Shown: piece after piece, positions 1 to 13,500 of the stretch
Position numbering within the stretch: position 1 is the first letter of the stretch
Layout: the number at the start of each line of letters is the position of its first letter
The notes under the pieces: generated by a model
What the model was told of the DNA's origin: nothing
Databases searched by the model: none
The model's input: only the letters and a program-made list of their open reading frames with translations
Position numbers and translations under genes: made by a program
DNA from: Vitrella brassicaformis
Taxonomy: Eukaryota > Sar > Vitrellaceae
DNA length: 64,000 nucleotides
Assembly: GCA_001179505.1 (NCBI GenBank)
Contig: CDMY01001040.1
Location: forward strand, 155,056 to 219,055
Direction of reading: 5' to 3'

Positions 1-389
1 TGGAGAAACTGGAGGAGGTACCTACGTGGCAAATCGACAACGAGTAGATTGCTGGTGGCCGCGTGTATGTGTGTGTGTTGGTTGGTTGCCTGTGTGCCTG
101 CCTGCCTGCAGCAAGCTATTGACGGGGCGGCGTTGGCGGGGACGACTGAGGAGGATTGGAAGAACCTGTGGGGCGCGTCGCTGAAGATGGGACCCCGCAT
201 CAAGCTGAGGCAATGGGTGAAGAGTGCAAGACTACATGGGGTAAGTCAGTGTGGCTGGCACGCGACAGACACATAAATGCCACCAAGGACAGGCACACAT
301 CGATAGCTCACCTACCACTCTGTGTGTGTCTGCAGGTGGAGGTGCCCCAGTCGAGTGCGTCGAAGGATAACAATACCGCCATGCAGTGA
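1..389 (+). CDS. 3' end of a SAM-domain protein (partial)
   Basis: Three exons remain: 1-17, 112-240 and 336-389, joined by GT-AG introns in phase 0, with a TGA stop at 387-389. The reading frame continues off the left edge. The middle exon reads like the second half of a sterile alpha motif: an IDGAAL core, a TEEDW helix and a basic last helix ending RLHG. SAM domains mediate protein-protein contacts, often as polymers. The last exon begins VEVP, as does the last exon of the frameshifted gene at 48.6-53.9 kb, and the intron between the first and second SAM exons sits at the same codon boundary as in that gene and in the gene at 2811-10021. I infer that this is the tail of another member of the same repeat/SAM family; the diagnostic repeats would lie outside the window. 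Confidence 0.7.
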
Positions 390-1354
390 CAGCCCACCGG
401 TGGACCACAATCGAACGCACATACATGGTCAGCCCTCTGGCGTATTGTTTTCCCGTCAGCGGCGGTGTGTGTGTGTTACTCTCAGATCATTACTACACTG
501 TCCCCGTTTCCGCTGGCTGGGCGATGCGACGACCGGCCCCACCCTGACTGATCCCTTGTTTGTGTGCACAGCAATACATGTTGGAGGGGCGAGTCCATCT
601 CACTGCCTTTGTCTGCTGACCGATTGACTGACGATGGGCCTTCATTGTGCATGTATGTGTTCAGTTCATGTGTGGCGTCAATCTATCGGATTCATCCCAT
701 CCACGTGCTGATGGGTGTGTGTGTATCTGGCGACCGACATTTTCTCGAGTGTCCGTGGCCAAAGGTATCCTATCCTGCCTCTCGTGTTCGTGTGTGTGTG
801 TGTGTCTATCGGAATATAAGCGTACTTACGTCCACACGTACATTTGTCAACCAACGGAGGTGAGCGAGCGAGCGGGTGGGGTCGGGCGGCGGTATGCGGT
901 GCGTTTTGCCATCCCTCCCTCCCTCCACAGCTCAGATCAACCTCGGTGTGTCCATCGGTGTGTCCTGACTGCGTACCGCTTTAATTTATGTATCCGTGTG
1001 TATGTCTGCCGATGAGATGAGTTCTCGTTGTCCATACCGGGGGGTGGGCGGCTGGGTGAATAGATGCCTGGCGTGGCGTGTCGTGGGTGCGTTTTTGTCG
1101 TGTCGATCGGAGCGTGGCAGCCAGGCGCTATAGACGACGTGTGCAGAGCAGAGACGCGTGCATCCCAAGTGATATACTCATACATGCATGCGGTTGAGCA
1201 GTTGATGGGTCCGCCAGCCATGGCGCACATACAAATCGCATCAGTTTGCTGGCCTATTCGGCCCACCCAGCCAGCTGCTCTGCAAATGTGTGCATGTCAT
1301 GTATGTCAATCGCACACTAGATGTGTGTGATGCCCTGAATGCCTTCCCCCCCCC

Positions 1355-1654
1355 NNNNNNNNNNNNNNNNNNNNNNNNNNNNNNNNNNNNNNNNNNNNNN
1401 NNNNNNNNNNNNNNNNNNNNNNNNNNNNNNNNNNNNNNNNNNNNNNNNNNNNNNNNNNNNNNNNNNNNNNNNNNNNNNNNNNNNNNNNNNNNNNNNNNNN
1501 NNNNNNNNNNNNNNNNNNNNNNNNNNNNNNNNNNNNNNNNNNNNNNNNNNNNNNNNNNNNNNNNNNNNNNNNNNNNNNNNNNNNNNNNNNNNNNNNNNNN
1601 NNNNNNNNNNNNNNNNNNNNNNNNNNNNNNNNNNNNNNNNNNNNNNNNNNNNNN
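1355..1654. other. Assembly gap of 300 N
   Basis: The gap is flanked on both sides by runs of C, and on the right by a (CT)n tract up to about 1697. The identical length of the second gap suggests a fixed placeholder, so the true distance is unknown. Confidence 0.95.
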
Positions 1655-1659
1655 CCCCC

Positions 1660-1695
<36 letters not shown>

Positions 1696-1850
1696 CCCCC
1701 TCTCTGTGGCCGGCCCGGCCATGCACTCACTGCACCAAAGGCACAACCAACCAACCCACACGCATCGCATACACATATCGGCCGGCGCCACACCAATAGA
1801 ATTACACGCGCGCCAAGCCAAACACCCACCCGTGTAAGTATGAGAGTAGC

Positions 1851-1950
1851 TGGCTGGCTGGCTGGCTGGCTGGCTTCATAAATATACATACCACTTAGTG
1901 TGCGTCACGTACGGATGCCATGCAGCACGGCACGGCACGGCACGGCACCA
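1851..1950. repeat. GGCT and ACGGC microsatellites
   Basis: A run of about six GGCT units is followed some 50 bp later by about four CACGG units. Both are simple tandem repeats in non-coding DNA. Confidence 0.85.
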
Positions 1951-2810
1951 AAACGTGTGTGCATCGAATGAATCGATGGACAGACATGTCCATGTAGCTG
2001 GGCAGCTTTCACGTCACGTCACGTCATGCATCGATTCGATCGGTCACCAAACAAAGCACACGCCATACCATACCATGCCATGCCATGCCACATGCATCCA
2101 TCGCCCGATAAGATAGATAAAGTCGAGCATGATGCATGCCATGGCTTGGAGACGTCCACCTGGCCACGCCTCGCCTCACCCCACCCCGCCAGCCAAGTAA
2201 TCCAATGCAACCAACAATCAGTCAGCGAATTGATTTGTGCTATGCTACCTACTGCATCCATCGGTAATGAAGAATGAGAGTGCCCCGGGCAATACCCTAG
2301 GCAAAAATCGCTCCAGCAGTATGCCGCCCTCCCTCCCTCCCTCCCTGAGTGAGAGTGAGTGCGGCAGATAGATAGACACCTCATGCGTGTCTGTCGTGTC
2401 CCAATCCTACCTACGACAAAGGCACCTCCACCTGAAGCCACCCACCACCAACACACAACCACACACAGACAGACAGACAGGGATATGACGTACTGACGAC
2501 CCCATCAGCCTAGCTGGCCAGGCCGCCTGCTTCGTGTAAGTGTACCCCACCCACCCCGTCTCTTTTGGAGTCATTGATCCACTTGGAGAGGAGGTTCCTG
2601 AGGAGCAAGACAAGACACGACACGACGCGCGATGAGATATCTAGATTTGTGGAGGCTTGGCGAACAGACGAGATGCGTGCGTGCATCGAACGAGCTTACC
2701 GCAGTCCGAATTCCTCCATCCTGACACATTCGCACACACACACACACACACACGCAGAAAGAGATGCTTAGCTCCCTCCGTGTGAGTAGGTAGGTGCTGT
2801 GTGCGGGGCG

Positions 2811-5800
2811 TTACTTGAGCTCGGTGGAGAGTTGGCTCTGCTGGAGGCTGCTCAACGCATTGCCGTCCAGCCGTTGCTGCAGTAAGTGAGGCAGGCCATG
2901 CCAGGCAACACAAATGGTGATTGAAGTGTAAGAGGTGGGTGGGCTACGTGCGGTGCCTCGGTCGGGTCGGTTTGCGTACCGTATCGACATATTTGATGAG
3001 CTCGGCCGCCAGCGGCCTGGTGCGGCTCAGGTGGCTGAAGACAGCGCGGACCTCATCCACCGACAGCTCCTCAAGTCTCTTCTTGATAATGGTGCCAGGT
3101 GGACTGGCAGCTCCAGCACCACCTGCAGCACCACCTGCAGGTGAGGCAGCAGCCGAGGCAGGCTGCCCCTGTGTATCGTCCAACCCTGACAGCAGGCAGA
3201 GCAGAGCAGACACAGAACGTCATGACAAATCCATTCGCTGACTCGCCACGTCATCCCTCCCCTCCCACCTGTCTTGTGTTTCTTGTGCTTAAGATCACTG
3301 TCAGCACCGCCGTCCAGCCCCCGCTTCGCCCCTGCACCCCCACCACCAGCGACGCCGTTCCGTCTGTGACCGCTGGCTGCCGACCGTGCATCCGACTCGC
3401 TCGCGGCCATCTTCTCATCCACAGCTGCGCACACACACACACATTCGCATATACAGAGGAGCAACCGACACAGAGGGAGGTGATCGTCAGGCGGCTGCCA
3501 CCGAAACAGCTCCCTCCCTCTCCCTCTTTGTACCGATCTGTCTGTTGGTCTGTCTCGTCCGTCTGTAACGGCTCCCGTCGTAGCGCACAATCCTCTGGTC
3601 ACCGTCCACGATCATGGTGGCATCCGTCGAGCTGATGAGCTGACCGAACTCCTCCCTCTGCGCCTCCCGCAGCCTCTCCACAAGCCACTGCGACACCTCC
3701 CACTGGTGCTGGCCTCCTGACGGGTTGCGATGAAAGTCTCCCTCGATATAAATGTCGCTTCCGGGGCCGAAGGGGCCGATGCGCGCGACGACCGCCTCCT
3801 CGTGGCTGCTTGACGGGTTGTGCTCCAATCGCGCCTTGTCCTCGAGGCCGTCGTAGGCCGCGTCGTGCTCTGCAGATCGCGGATCGCACAGCCGATACCA
3901 TAGCTCCTGACATTGGGCAACTTGCTCTGAGATGGAGGTGCAGGGACGCTTGTGGTCGGTCTTGCCGCGCTTCGGTCGGGTCAGTCGGGAGGACGCTGTG
4001 GGTGGAGATGAGCGGGGAGCTCGACGGAGTGGCGAGGAGGGCAGCCCGCTGTTGAGGCCCTTGCGCTTGCCACCCTTGCCGGTCCCCTTGCCACCTCCCA
4101 ATCCCTCCTTGGCCCAACCCTTGCGCGCCTCGCGCGTCTCCTGGAGGACTTGAATGGCCCTGTCGCCCTCGAGCTTGACCTCGGTGACGGTATATTGGCT
4201 GGGGAGGGGCCCGACAGCTCCCCAGCTCTCTGCTCGCTTCATCGTTCGCTGGATCTTGAGCCGCAAGTTGTTGTTGTACCACTGCTCCTTGCCTCGGGAG
4301 GGATCCCGGTGGACGTCGGCCTGCACGTAGTAATCCCTGTTGGCACCGAAGTGGAACGGGCCGATGGTACATGTGACGGCCTCCTCGTGCTTGCTGGCCG
4401 AGGAGTTGTCCGCAAAGTACGCCTCCACACCAGCAAACAGGTCACCGGTAAAGATGCCGCCCTCCGACTTGGATCGCCACAGTTCTCGGACCTCCTCGAC
4501 GATCGCCTCCCTCTGTCGTCTCGGTGGTGGGGCTGTGTGGGGCGCTCCAGGCTGCTGGACGGGGGGCGATGCAGGCCGTCCCGCCTCGCTGGCAGCAGCT
4601 GCCGCACTGGCCGTTGGTCTCCCTCCAGCGTCGCCTGCGGCGTCACGCCGCTGGGCAGGGTCGCTCTTGGCCACCAGGATGCGCTTGCCGTCCATCCAGA
4701 CCTCGTTGAAGCCACCCGGAGAGCTCTGACCCGTCCGCGCCCTGTCGTGGGCCCGTTGGATCTTCTCCTTCAACTTGCTGAAGTACCATCTGGAGTTGCT
4801 CTGGCTCGGGTTGCGGTACACCTCGCCCCTGATGTGGTATGTGCCCAGGATGGGGTCGTTGAACGGGCCAACGATGACTGCACACACGCACAAACACACA
4901 CACACACGCTCAGACATCAGATACGGCGAACAGCGACACATCTGTCTGTCCATCTATCTTTTCCGTGTTGCGTCGGTCCATACGTACCAGTGACGGCCTC
5001 CTCGTGATGGCTGGTGGGATTGTGGACGCACTCGCACTCAAGGCCGATGAACATCTCCTCAGACGCCTTGCACTTCTTGTGGATGATGTCCCTGACCTCC
5101 TGCTCCATCTCATGAGGTTGGCGGCGCTGTCGAGGCTGCGATGACATGGCCAACTTGGCGTCGATGACGGGGAGCTTGTGCTTGCCATCCGCCGGGCGGC
5201 CCTTTTTGGTGCTGTTGTTGCTCCTCCTGCCGTGGGGGTTGTGGCTGAGCACTCGTCTGCCGCGCAACGTGACGAGGGAGTGCACGCCCGAGTTGAAGCC
5301 CGCGTGAATGCGCAGCCTGGTCCTGCGTGCGGCTGATTGCAGAGAGCCGAACTCCCACCACTGCTTCTTACGATCGGTCCGCTGGTACACCTCCGCCCGG
5401 ACATAGAATTCCTCCTCGTGCTCTCCATCGACCTTGCCACGGAACGGGCCGATCTCCACCACTACTGCCCTGGAATGCTTGCTCTTGGAGTTGTACGTGA
5501 AGTCTGCCTCCAGGCCGGCGAACAGCGCATCGTACAAGGCGCTCCCGTCAGTGGTCTTGGCCTGCCAGGCATCCTTGACCTCGGCCACCGCAGCGGCCAT
5601 TTCCTCCGGTGAAGGCTCATTTGGCCGGGGCGATGCGGCCTTGTCGTCCTCTTGTCTGTCGGCCATCTCGACATCGCGGTGCTCACCAGCCGCCCCCCCA
5701 TGGCCATCCTCACCATGACCAGCGGCCTTGTCAGGCGTGTATCGGTCCGGGCGAGCGGTGAGCCGTTTGCCTTTTGGCCGGTTGGCGATGGGCTCGTCAT

Positions 5801-8800
5801 CGCTGTCAGCCTGACCCCCGCCTATGTCGACGTCGAGGGGTGACTCGGAAGGGGGGCGGGGCGAATCACGGGATTGGGGTGGGGAGGCCGACTCGTCGGC
5901 GGCCATTGGACGATCAACGGGTTCAGTCGGCAGCTGTTTGGCATCACCACCAGCGGCAGCGGCAGCAGCAGCCACACTGCTCCCGGGCGTCTCCTTCGCG
6001 TGTTCAGCATCGTCATCGTCCGTCATGGCGTCTCCATTGTTGCCCTTGGGTGAAGCGTCAGGAGCTGGTGAGCCAGAGGGACCAGGCGAGGGATCTGCGT
6101 CGGCCTTGGGCTGCTGGCCGCTCTCCCCTGCGGACCCGTCACACCCCTCGGGCCTGACAAGAGCAGCCATGTGACCATGAGGGGCGGCGGGCCCCACATG
6201 AGAGGCACGATGGTTCTTCTCCTCGTCCTCGCTGGCGCCACCGTGCTCCCAGGCATCCAGAGCTCCCTGCAGGAGGTTATAGGTCTTGCCCGCCACATCA
6301 GGCCCGCCCGCCTCTGCCTCATCTCGGGCACCGTCGCCCTCACCCTCACCCACGCCAGGCCGCTGCCCGTCATGGCCCATCTCCCCTCGCATGGCCGTGT
6401 CGGCATCGTCACTCGCATTCTTCTGGACCGGCATCTGGTGTGCTGCCTCGGGCGGGTCGAGACTGTCGAATGGATCAACAGACGGGGACGACTCGTGACG
6501 GAGGGCGTCGACATGGCTATTGGGGGCCTTGCTGTCCGCCTCACTCTGAGGCAGGATGGGAGGGGGAGCCGGCACACGAGGAGGAATGTCGTCAGTGAAC
6601 GTCGTTCCATCATGCGCAGCACTAGGGGCCTCCAGCAGACGGCGAGATGACATGGGATGATCAGTTGGCTCCTTCGGCGGCTGCTCGCCATCTGGGTGCG
6701 TCTCGACAGCCACGCCGACGGAACGATCAGCCTCCAGTGACCCCCCAACGGCCACGGGCAACCTGCAGGCACCACACAGACAGAAGGAAGTTTTCCATAG
6801 GAAGTTTTCCAAAGAGATGGCCTAGGTGAGGTGCAGTGAGTGCGTCTGGCCACCCGCGGGCGCAGCGCACCTGGCCTCGTCGACACTACTGTTGGGCTTC
6901 TCTTCGGTGCACTCATTGTCCTTGCTGTCCGTCGGCATGGGACCTCCACTGTCGCCCTTGGCCGTCAGGCCATCCGCCACCTCAACAGCATCGGGCTGCT
7001 TGCTGCGCTCTCCTTCGGCAGAAGCACCCACGCTGTCGTGGGGGCCGGCTTGCGTAGCGGATGAACGATGCTGCGGCTGCGGCTGCTCTGCATCCATCGC
7101 ATCTCCATCCTCAGGGGGGCCATGGTCTTGGATGGCCGTGTCGGGCCCGACACACGCATCGGCGAGCACAGGCTTCTGATGCGCCGACATGGGTGGGGGC
7201 TGCTCGTTGTCTTGTGGACTGACTGACGGTGGGGGTCCGTGACTGGTAAGTGGGGCCATGGCGGTAGCTCCGGGTGCAACGTTGACAGCAGGAAGCCCCC
7301 TCGGCTGGGTGCCCGCATCTCTGACCTTGGCTTCCTGTTTCTGACACGGTGAATGAGCAGCACCCTCGTCCGCGGCCTCGTCCTGCCTCATCGTCTCGCG
7401 TTCCAGGTTGACCCGGGAGGGCCGTGCCGCTTTGAGGGTCGCAGGTGCCACGTGATGCGGGGGTTGCGGAGTCGGTCGAGCTTTGACCTTCTTGTCTCTG
7501 TGCTCTGCGTGTCTGTGGTCTTGGGGCTGCATGAGGATGTCACTGGCGTCCCAGCCCACACGTCTGTCACCTGCTGACAAAAGCCAGCAACGATAGATAC
7601 AACCAACTGACATGGATGTGTCAGGCCTGTACTCCCTGATGTGCGTTGGTGCATGCGTACCCACCCTGCTCTGATGGGCAAAGATCCGACACCGCCTGGT
7701 CGCCAGAGGCAGATTCACCACCGCCACCAGCCGCTGCCCCCTGGGTAGCTCTCTCAGCCGGTCGCTGCTGGCCGCGAGGACGAGGGGGGCTTATGACGGC
7801 CTGGACGCCCCCACCTCTGCCTCTGGCACTCCCCTCCATCAAGGCATCCTGCAGCTGGTCGATCGCCGGCCCCCGATCCCGACCCCGCCCGCCACGACCC
7901 TGCCGCTCGGCTGCATTGCCGTCGGGCTCGTCATCTGACAGCTCGATACAGACGGGCGGCTCCTTGTTGACGGAGGGGGCCGCCGCGGTGGTGGCGCCAG
8001 TCTGCTGGGCATTGCTCGTGAAGGGTGGCCTGTGCGCAGGCGGCGGACGGGGCGGGCCTCTGAGGCTCCTCATCGGAGGCCTCATTGGTAAGGGGGGTGG
8101 CGAGAATGGGGGCAGGCTGGGTGGTGAGAATGATGGCGCGTTGGGGGGCCTGTTGGTCGCAAGGTGAGAGGGCGGAGGGCGCATTGGCATCCTGAGATTC
8201 ATCGGGTCTATCGTCGGCGGTCTCAGACTGACAGTAAAGACACCTCTGCCGCCAGCCGAGAGAACGCTCTTGTTCGCCGTTGCAGGCCGCGAGATGGGAG
8301 GGCCTTGATTGCTGGCATGCTGTGGCTGCAATGGCAACGCTCTCCCAGCGAGGAGGCTTTCCTGCCGCGACGCCCCGGCCGCCCCCTGCCGCTGCTGCTG
8401 CTGCTGCTGCTGCCCATGTCGCGGGCGTGACTCCTGCGATTGCTGGGTGGGGGACTGAGGCATCGTAGAGAAGACACTGGGAGGGGGCTGCTTGCGGCTG
8501 TGATCCATGGCCGCCGCCGGTGTCGGTCTGGCTGCCTGTGCCGCCTGCCGCTGCTGTCCCGCCCCTGATGCTCCTGTTACAGTCTTCTGGGCAGCCGGCG
8601 CGGTCGCTGTCTGTGGAGTCGCCTGACGGGACGGCCCTCCCTCCTCGACCTTGACGCGCACGCCACCCGTCTTCTGCGTCGGTACCACACCGCCGTGTCC
8701 ACGTCCATTTTGACCCTTGTCGCTCCCGTCAGCCGGCTCCTCCTTGACGTCTCGACGCCAGACGGAGGGACAGTTGCGAGTCGGCCTCCCAGTGGACGTC

Positions 8801-10021
8801 AGGCTCCCAGAGGGGCAGCCGCTGTCCTGGGACGCTGGTCGATGGAGTGCGGGTCGGTCGGCCGCTCGCTGTGATGCACCTTCCTTGGACTGCCCTCTCT
8901 CCTGCGATTTGCCCATCGACACTCTCTTGTCATCCCGTTGAAGAGGTGGCCTCGCCTGCTGCTGCTGGTGGTGGTGGTGGTTGTGGTGGTGGGTGCCGGG
9001 GGCTGGTAGAGGGGGCAAGGCAAGCTGTGGCTGCACTTGTTTGTACTTGTGGATGAGGGTGCTGAAGTTCCAGCTGGAGTCGGGTGACGTGCCAAGGGGT
9101 GGGCGGGACACGGACGCTTTGATCGTGATCGGGGCGCCGCCATCCTTCGTGGCCAACGGTCCCAGCGTCACTGTGCAGCTGTCGCCGTCAGCTGCGGTCA
9201 CCCTGACCTGCCCGTCCGTGAGATGACAGATACACCTGAAGTCGGGGTCCTTTGAGCTGCACTTGGCCACCAGCTCATCCAGGCAGTCTCGCTCGAGGCT
9301 CGAGCTGGCTGGTGTCCATCCCGAGTAGCGCGCGGCTTGCGTGGGAGGCTTCTTGTGGCCTGAGTTGTGCTCCGTCTTGATGACTGCAGGTATGCCGACA
9401 GGACCAGGAGAGGCAGAGGCAGTGCGAGGGGGAAGATGGCGGGCGAAGGGCTTGTCATAAGGGGGGATGGGGTGAGGAATCGGACGGCCACGGACACTTC
9501 CAGCTGCCTGCACACGCCACGCAAACATGAATGATGACAACACAACAGCGTAGCGTATGAGGGGCTGTCGGTAAGGTAATATGGTGTGGTCCAGCTGCCT
9601 ACCTGAGGAGTCGCCTCGTTGGCCGGAGCGTGGACACCAGCCTTCCCCGCCGCCGGCAGGGCAGCACCGTGAGCGTTCGGTGGGCGGCAGCCGGTTGGCC
9701 GCATCCGTGCCGACGCTGCTGACGCCACAGGAGGCTGGTGAGAGCCTGGTGCAGCCATCACCGTGTGTGTGTGGCCCTTTGGGTGTGCGGCTGGTGGAGG
9801 GCTTGTGGCGCCAATGCCCAGCGAGGGCAAGTGGAGGTTAGGGACGTCTGGTTTGGCGTGGATGGCGGCTCCAGCATCCACAGTCCGACCGCTCCCTGAG
9901 CCATACACACAGACACAGAGCGAAAACAGAAGATCCACCACGGCTCAATGCCAACGGACCGAACAGTGTGAGTAGCACGTGCGCCGCGCCCACCTGTGGC
10001 ATGATGCCGCTGTGCGTCCAT
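2811..10021 (-). CDS. Large protein with five copies of a novel repeat domain and a C-terminal SAM domain
   Basis: Nine exons join in phase: 9994-10021, 9603-9895, 7665-9507, 6871-7570, 4988-6762, 3534-4877, 3269-3424, 2980-3185, 2811-2876, giving 2136 residues. The ATG at 10021 follows an in-frame TAG 15 nt upstream. A repeated domain of 110-125 residues occurs at about aa 178-267 (degenerate), 1341-1464, 1504-1617, 1669-1793 and 1862-1979. Its marks are an N-terminal helix with FAGLE, a short HEEAVT block, GPF, a Y-V-x-A/G-D/E strand, HRDPSRG, Trp, then a basic helix. The linkers are long, acidic or Pro/Ala/Gln-rich and look disordered. A basic KHKKHK patch (possible nuclear signal) precedes a SAM domain at about 2083-2136. 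I do not recognise the repeat. A role as a multivalent nuclear scaffold is inference only. The donor of the sixth exon has an alternative 20 nt or so upstream in the same phase. Confidence 0.8.
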
Positions 10022-10570
10022 CCCTCGCGACGACTATCTGTGTGGCTGACGTCTCGCCCTGGGGAAAACAACACTACTATGTATGACCTTGTTTCATCAT
10101 CCCGCTGCCGTCACGACGGACTCACTCACAGATCCTTCCAGGAATCAGCAAATCCTCTGGCATCTCATATCCGCATCGTTCCACGGCGAGCCCTAAGCCC
10201 CGACAGCCAAAAACTGTTGACTCTCGTACGCTTGCAAAGTGGGTGTTTGCGGTGACCGAGTGAACGAGTAGTAGTGACTCGATTTGCACTGCGGGCCGCT
10301 CCGTCGTAGTCGACTCAGTGCGCTTGTTCTCTGCGCTCATTCGTTGTTTATCACTGTCGTTGAGTGATGCTGATGCACACAATAGTAAATCGCAGGTCAA
10401 ACATCCACGCAGATCGAAAAACAGTCACGTCGTGGACAGCAACGTCGTGACAAACACAGATGCACACACACACACACACACACACTCACGTGCACACGAG
10501 CAACGATGTGCATGCGCATGGCTTCATGGATGGATGGATGGATAAAGCACACGAACGACTGTCGATGCCG
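10022..10570. other. Intergenic between two tandem family members
   Basis: It holds the 5' leader of the gene starting at 10021, possibly with an intron acceptor near 10060, plus a (CA)n run near 10465-10490. No other gene is seen. Confidence 0.55.
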
Positions 10571-13500
10571 TCACGATTCGGCACCAGTGATGGCAGAGCC
10601 TGCCTCTGCTGAGGCCCCCGTATCCTCGGCCAATGCCGCAGCAACAGCAGCAGCGACATCCCCATTCCCATCCAACAGAACACCACCATCATCTGATCAG
10701 TCACACGCACCCACAAGGCGACACATACAGAGCCTGGACACCGGTAGAGTGAGTGGCCCACCTGTCTTCTGCACCTTGGTCGGTCGGCTCTCCCCCTCTC
10801 CCTCAGCCACGGGCGGCTCATGCGCCTTCCGCTTGCCCCGCGAGACCTCCTCAACCACCATCCCCCACCCATCGCCCACCAAGGGAGCCGCAGGTGGTCC
10901 TGACAGCCGACACAGACATACAACAGATGGACCCATGTAGCCATCTTTGCATGCCTTCCCGCCGACCGACCTGGTGGACGGTCGCCCTCTGGCTGGGCAG
11001 CTGTGGCCGCTAGCCAGTCGTCGAAATTCCGCCATACCGTGTCCTCGAATGTCACCGTCACCTCACTGGGCATCGCCGCCTCTCGTCGTGCAAGACGCAC
11101 AGCCCTGGCCAGCCGCTCGAAGCCGTCCCACCCATCCCGCACATCCCACCGCAGATCGACACAGACGCTGCAGTTGTTGGACATGCTGACCTCGACCTCC
11201 ACGCATCTCGACCCCTTGTCAGGCGTGCGGGTGAAAGTGGCCGCATCGACGAGGCCCTCGAAGTCGGGCTCGTACAACGGGCTCTCCTTGTCACACATCT
11301 CTCGGAAGACGCCAGTGCACCGCTCCAGTCTTGACACCATGTCTTGCTCATCTGTGCGCCGGTCAGGGGGAGGGTGCTGAGGTGCTGGTCCGTCGGTCAA
11401 GTCCATCATCTGTCGCTCGACGGCCGACCCATCCTCAACCGCCTCCAAATCCCGCTGCACCACCGAAGGGAAGGCTGCTGGTGGTTGTGTTGGTGGTGCG
11501 GATGAACTCGGCTCTGCTACTGACGCCTGCTGGGCATCGGTCTCTGCACCGACGAACCCAACACACACAAAACACATACAAAGGCAAATATGGGCGGAAT
11601 GAGTGGGCGTGGCCATCATGTCCATGATAGCCATCCAAATGGAAGCACCTCCCTACCTACCGTCTTTGGCCGGCGTACCGTCTTTGGCCGGCGGCTGTGT
11701 GTGGATGTCCCCCTGGCTGTTGCGGATGCACACCTCTGCACACACAAACAACACAAGAACACGTGTGGCCGAAAACATGAATGATGAATGCCATGACGCC
11801 CACGTGATGCCTTGTCTTACCGGGCGGCACCTGTTCCCCCGGCAGCCAGCCCTTCCCCCGACACTCGTCGCGAAAGGCAACTGCATGCACCAAGGCCTCC
11901 CTCAGCTCGTCAGGCTCTCCCTTGGTCGGGCGGAAGTAGCGCGACTTCCTCTCCACCTCACCGTTGTCCAGGGTCTTCTGGTAGCACATGATGAACACCT
12001 GACGCGTCTCGGAGTAAGTGACGTGGAAGCCCGGCACACGCTTGCCGTTGCACAACAGCCCCTCCCTCTGTCGCTGCTCGTTGATCATGCGGTTGGCCAG
12101 CATGCTGAGCATGGCCTTGTTGCCCCACTGGAGCGAAGGCAGCCGGTGTGACGTGAGAGAATCCCTCGCTGCGGCCGCCGCTGAGGGGGCCACCGCCAGA
12201 CGATCATCTGACGGTTGGTCAATCCCGTCAGCTCTCGCGCCCTGTCCATCGGCTGATGATGAAGGCACCTGCCCACCACGGCTGTCCTGGTGCTGGCTTC
12301 CTGCTCGCTCGCGTGTTGAGGCGGACGCATCAGCGGACGCCAGGGCCTCCATCTCTTCCAGCCCGACCCCTTCCTCATCGACGGGACTCACAGAGACCTC
12401 ACGGTCGGCTTGCCCCTCGGCGAACACGTCGTCTCTCGCGGCCAGGCCCGTCTGCTCTGCCGGTGGCTGCAAGCGCTTGCGTTTGCCGAAGTCGGGCGCC
12501 GCCGTGAGCTGCCTCCTGTATTTCAGAATGCGCTTGCCGTGCAGCTGAATGAAGGTGTAAAGGGATGGGTCGGGTGGGGCGCCGTTGCGCTGCCGTGCCG
12601 CTTTGATCTTGGCCCTGACGTTGCCGAGGGACCAGTAGGTCCTCCCCCGTGTCGGATCGCGATGCACCGGCGCATCGACCCAGTACTCGCCCCCGTGGCC
12701 ATCGGCGAACGGCCCGAGGACGCACGTGACGGCTTCCTCGTGTGTGGACGTAGGGTCGTGAATGACGGCGCTCAAGCCCGCCTGCGTTCTCAAGCTCGAG
12801 TCGTTGTAGAAGAGCACCTTCACCTCATGGATGAGGACAGCAGATGAGCGGGGACTTGTCGTGGGGCGGTGGCTTGGCGACAGCTCAGGACGTCCCTCTC
12901 CCTGACCCACCCTGTCGCCCTGCTCCACGGCCTCGCGAGCCATTCTTGCTCGCGCCGCAAGAACGGAACCCGTGGGGCTGCTGCCTCCTTGGGTCTCGAG
13001 AAGCTTGTCGAAGAGGTCGCCAAACTGCCACCCACTACTGCGTGTCGACGCCCGCCGACTCCCCGCCCGCCTGGCGACGCCTTTGACAGCCACGCACTGC
13101 CCGTCTGGGGTGTCGATAGGTCCCACTGTCACCTCGATCGTGCCGTCGGGATTGAGAGAGAAGTTGGTCTTGCTTTCGAGAGTGTCGAGGAACTGCCGGG
13201 CGTCGAACTCGCTCTGGTCGACTAGACTGGAGGCTGGCGTGCTCTTGCACTTGGCGACGAAGGCAGCGCGACACGTGCGGATGCACTCGTCCTCAGGATT
13301 GGTGTGCATTGGGTCGTCGCTGTCCCTGGCCTCGTGTCCATTGTCGTGTCGCCATGCTGCAGGACAGGCGTCTGTGTGCATGCCTGAGACACACGCAGAA
13401 AGGGTCAGTTTGCCAATGTGTGAGTGAGCCACCTCCTTTGTGCGTGCAATGCATCGTGTGGATGTGTACCCTTCGTGTGTGACTGCTGCGCCACTGGAGT

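Larger units (their letters stand above)
390..2810. other. Intergenic, simple-repeat rich, with an assembly gap
   Basis: I see no gene between the two convergent SAM-gene tails. The sequence holds many short TG, CT, GGCT, ACGGC and CATGC runs and the first N gap. Short open frames here have no splice context and low-complexity translations. Confidence 0.6.

Noticed and set aside
1241-1889. Several open frames crossing the first N gap
   Set aside because: They exist only because N runs contain no stop codons. The flanks are simple repeats.
4150-5007. A 285-codon plus-strand open frame
   Set aside because: It lies antisense to a repeat-domain exon with consistent splice phases, and its translation is an antisense by-product of GC-rich codons.
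4917-7727. Splitting the gene at 2811-10021 into three genes at its large open frames
   Set aside because: The nine exons join in matching phases through good donor and acceptor sites, and the apparent starts of the internal frames are intronic or not ATG.
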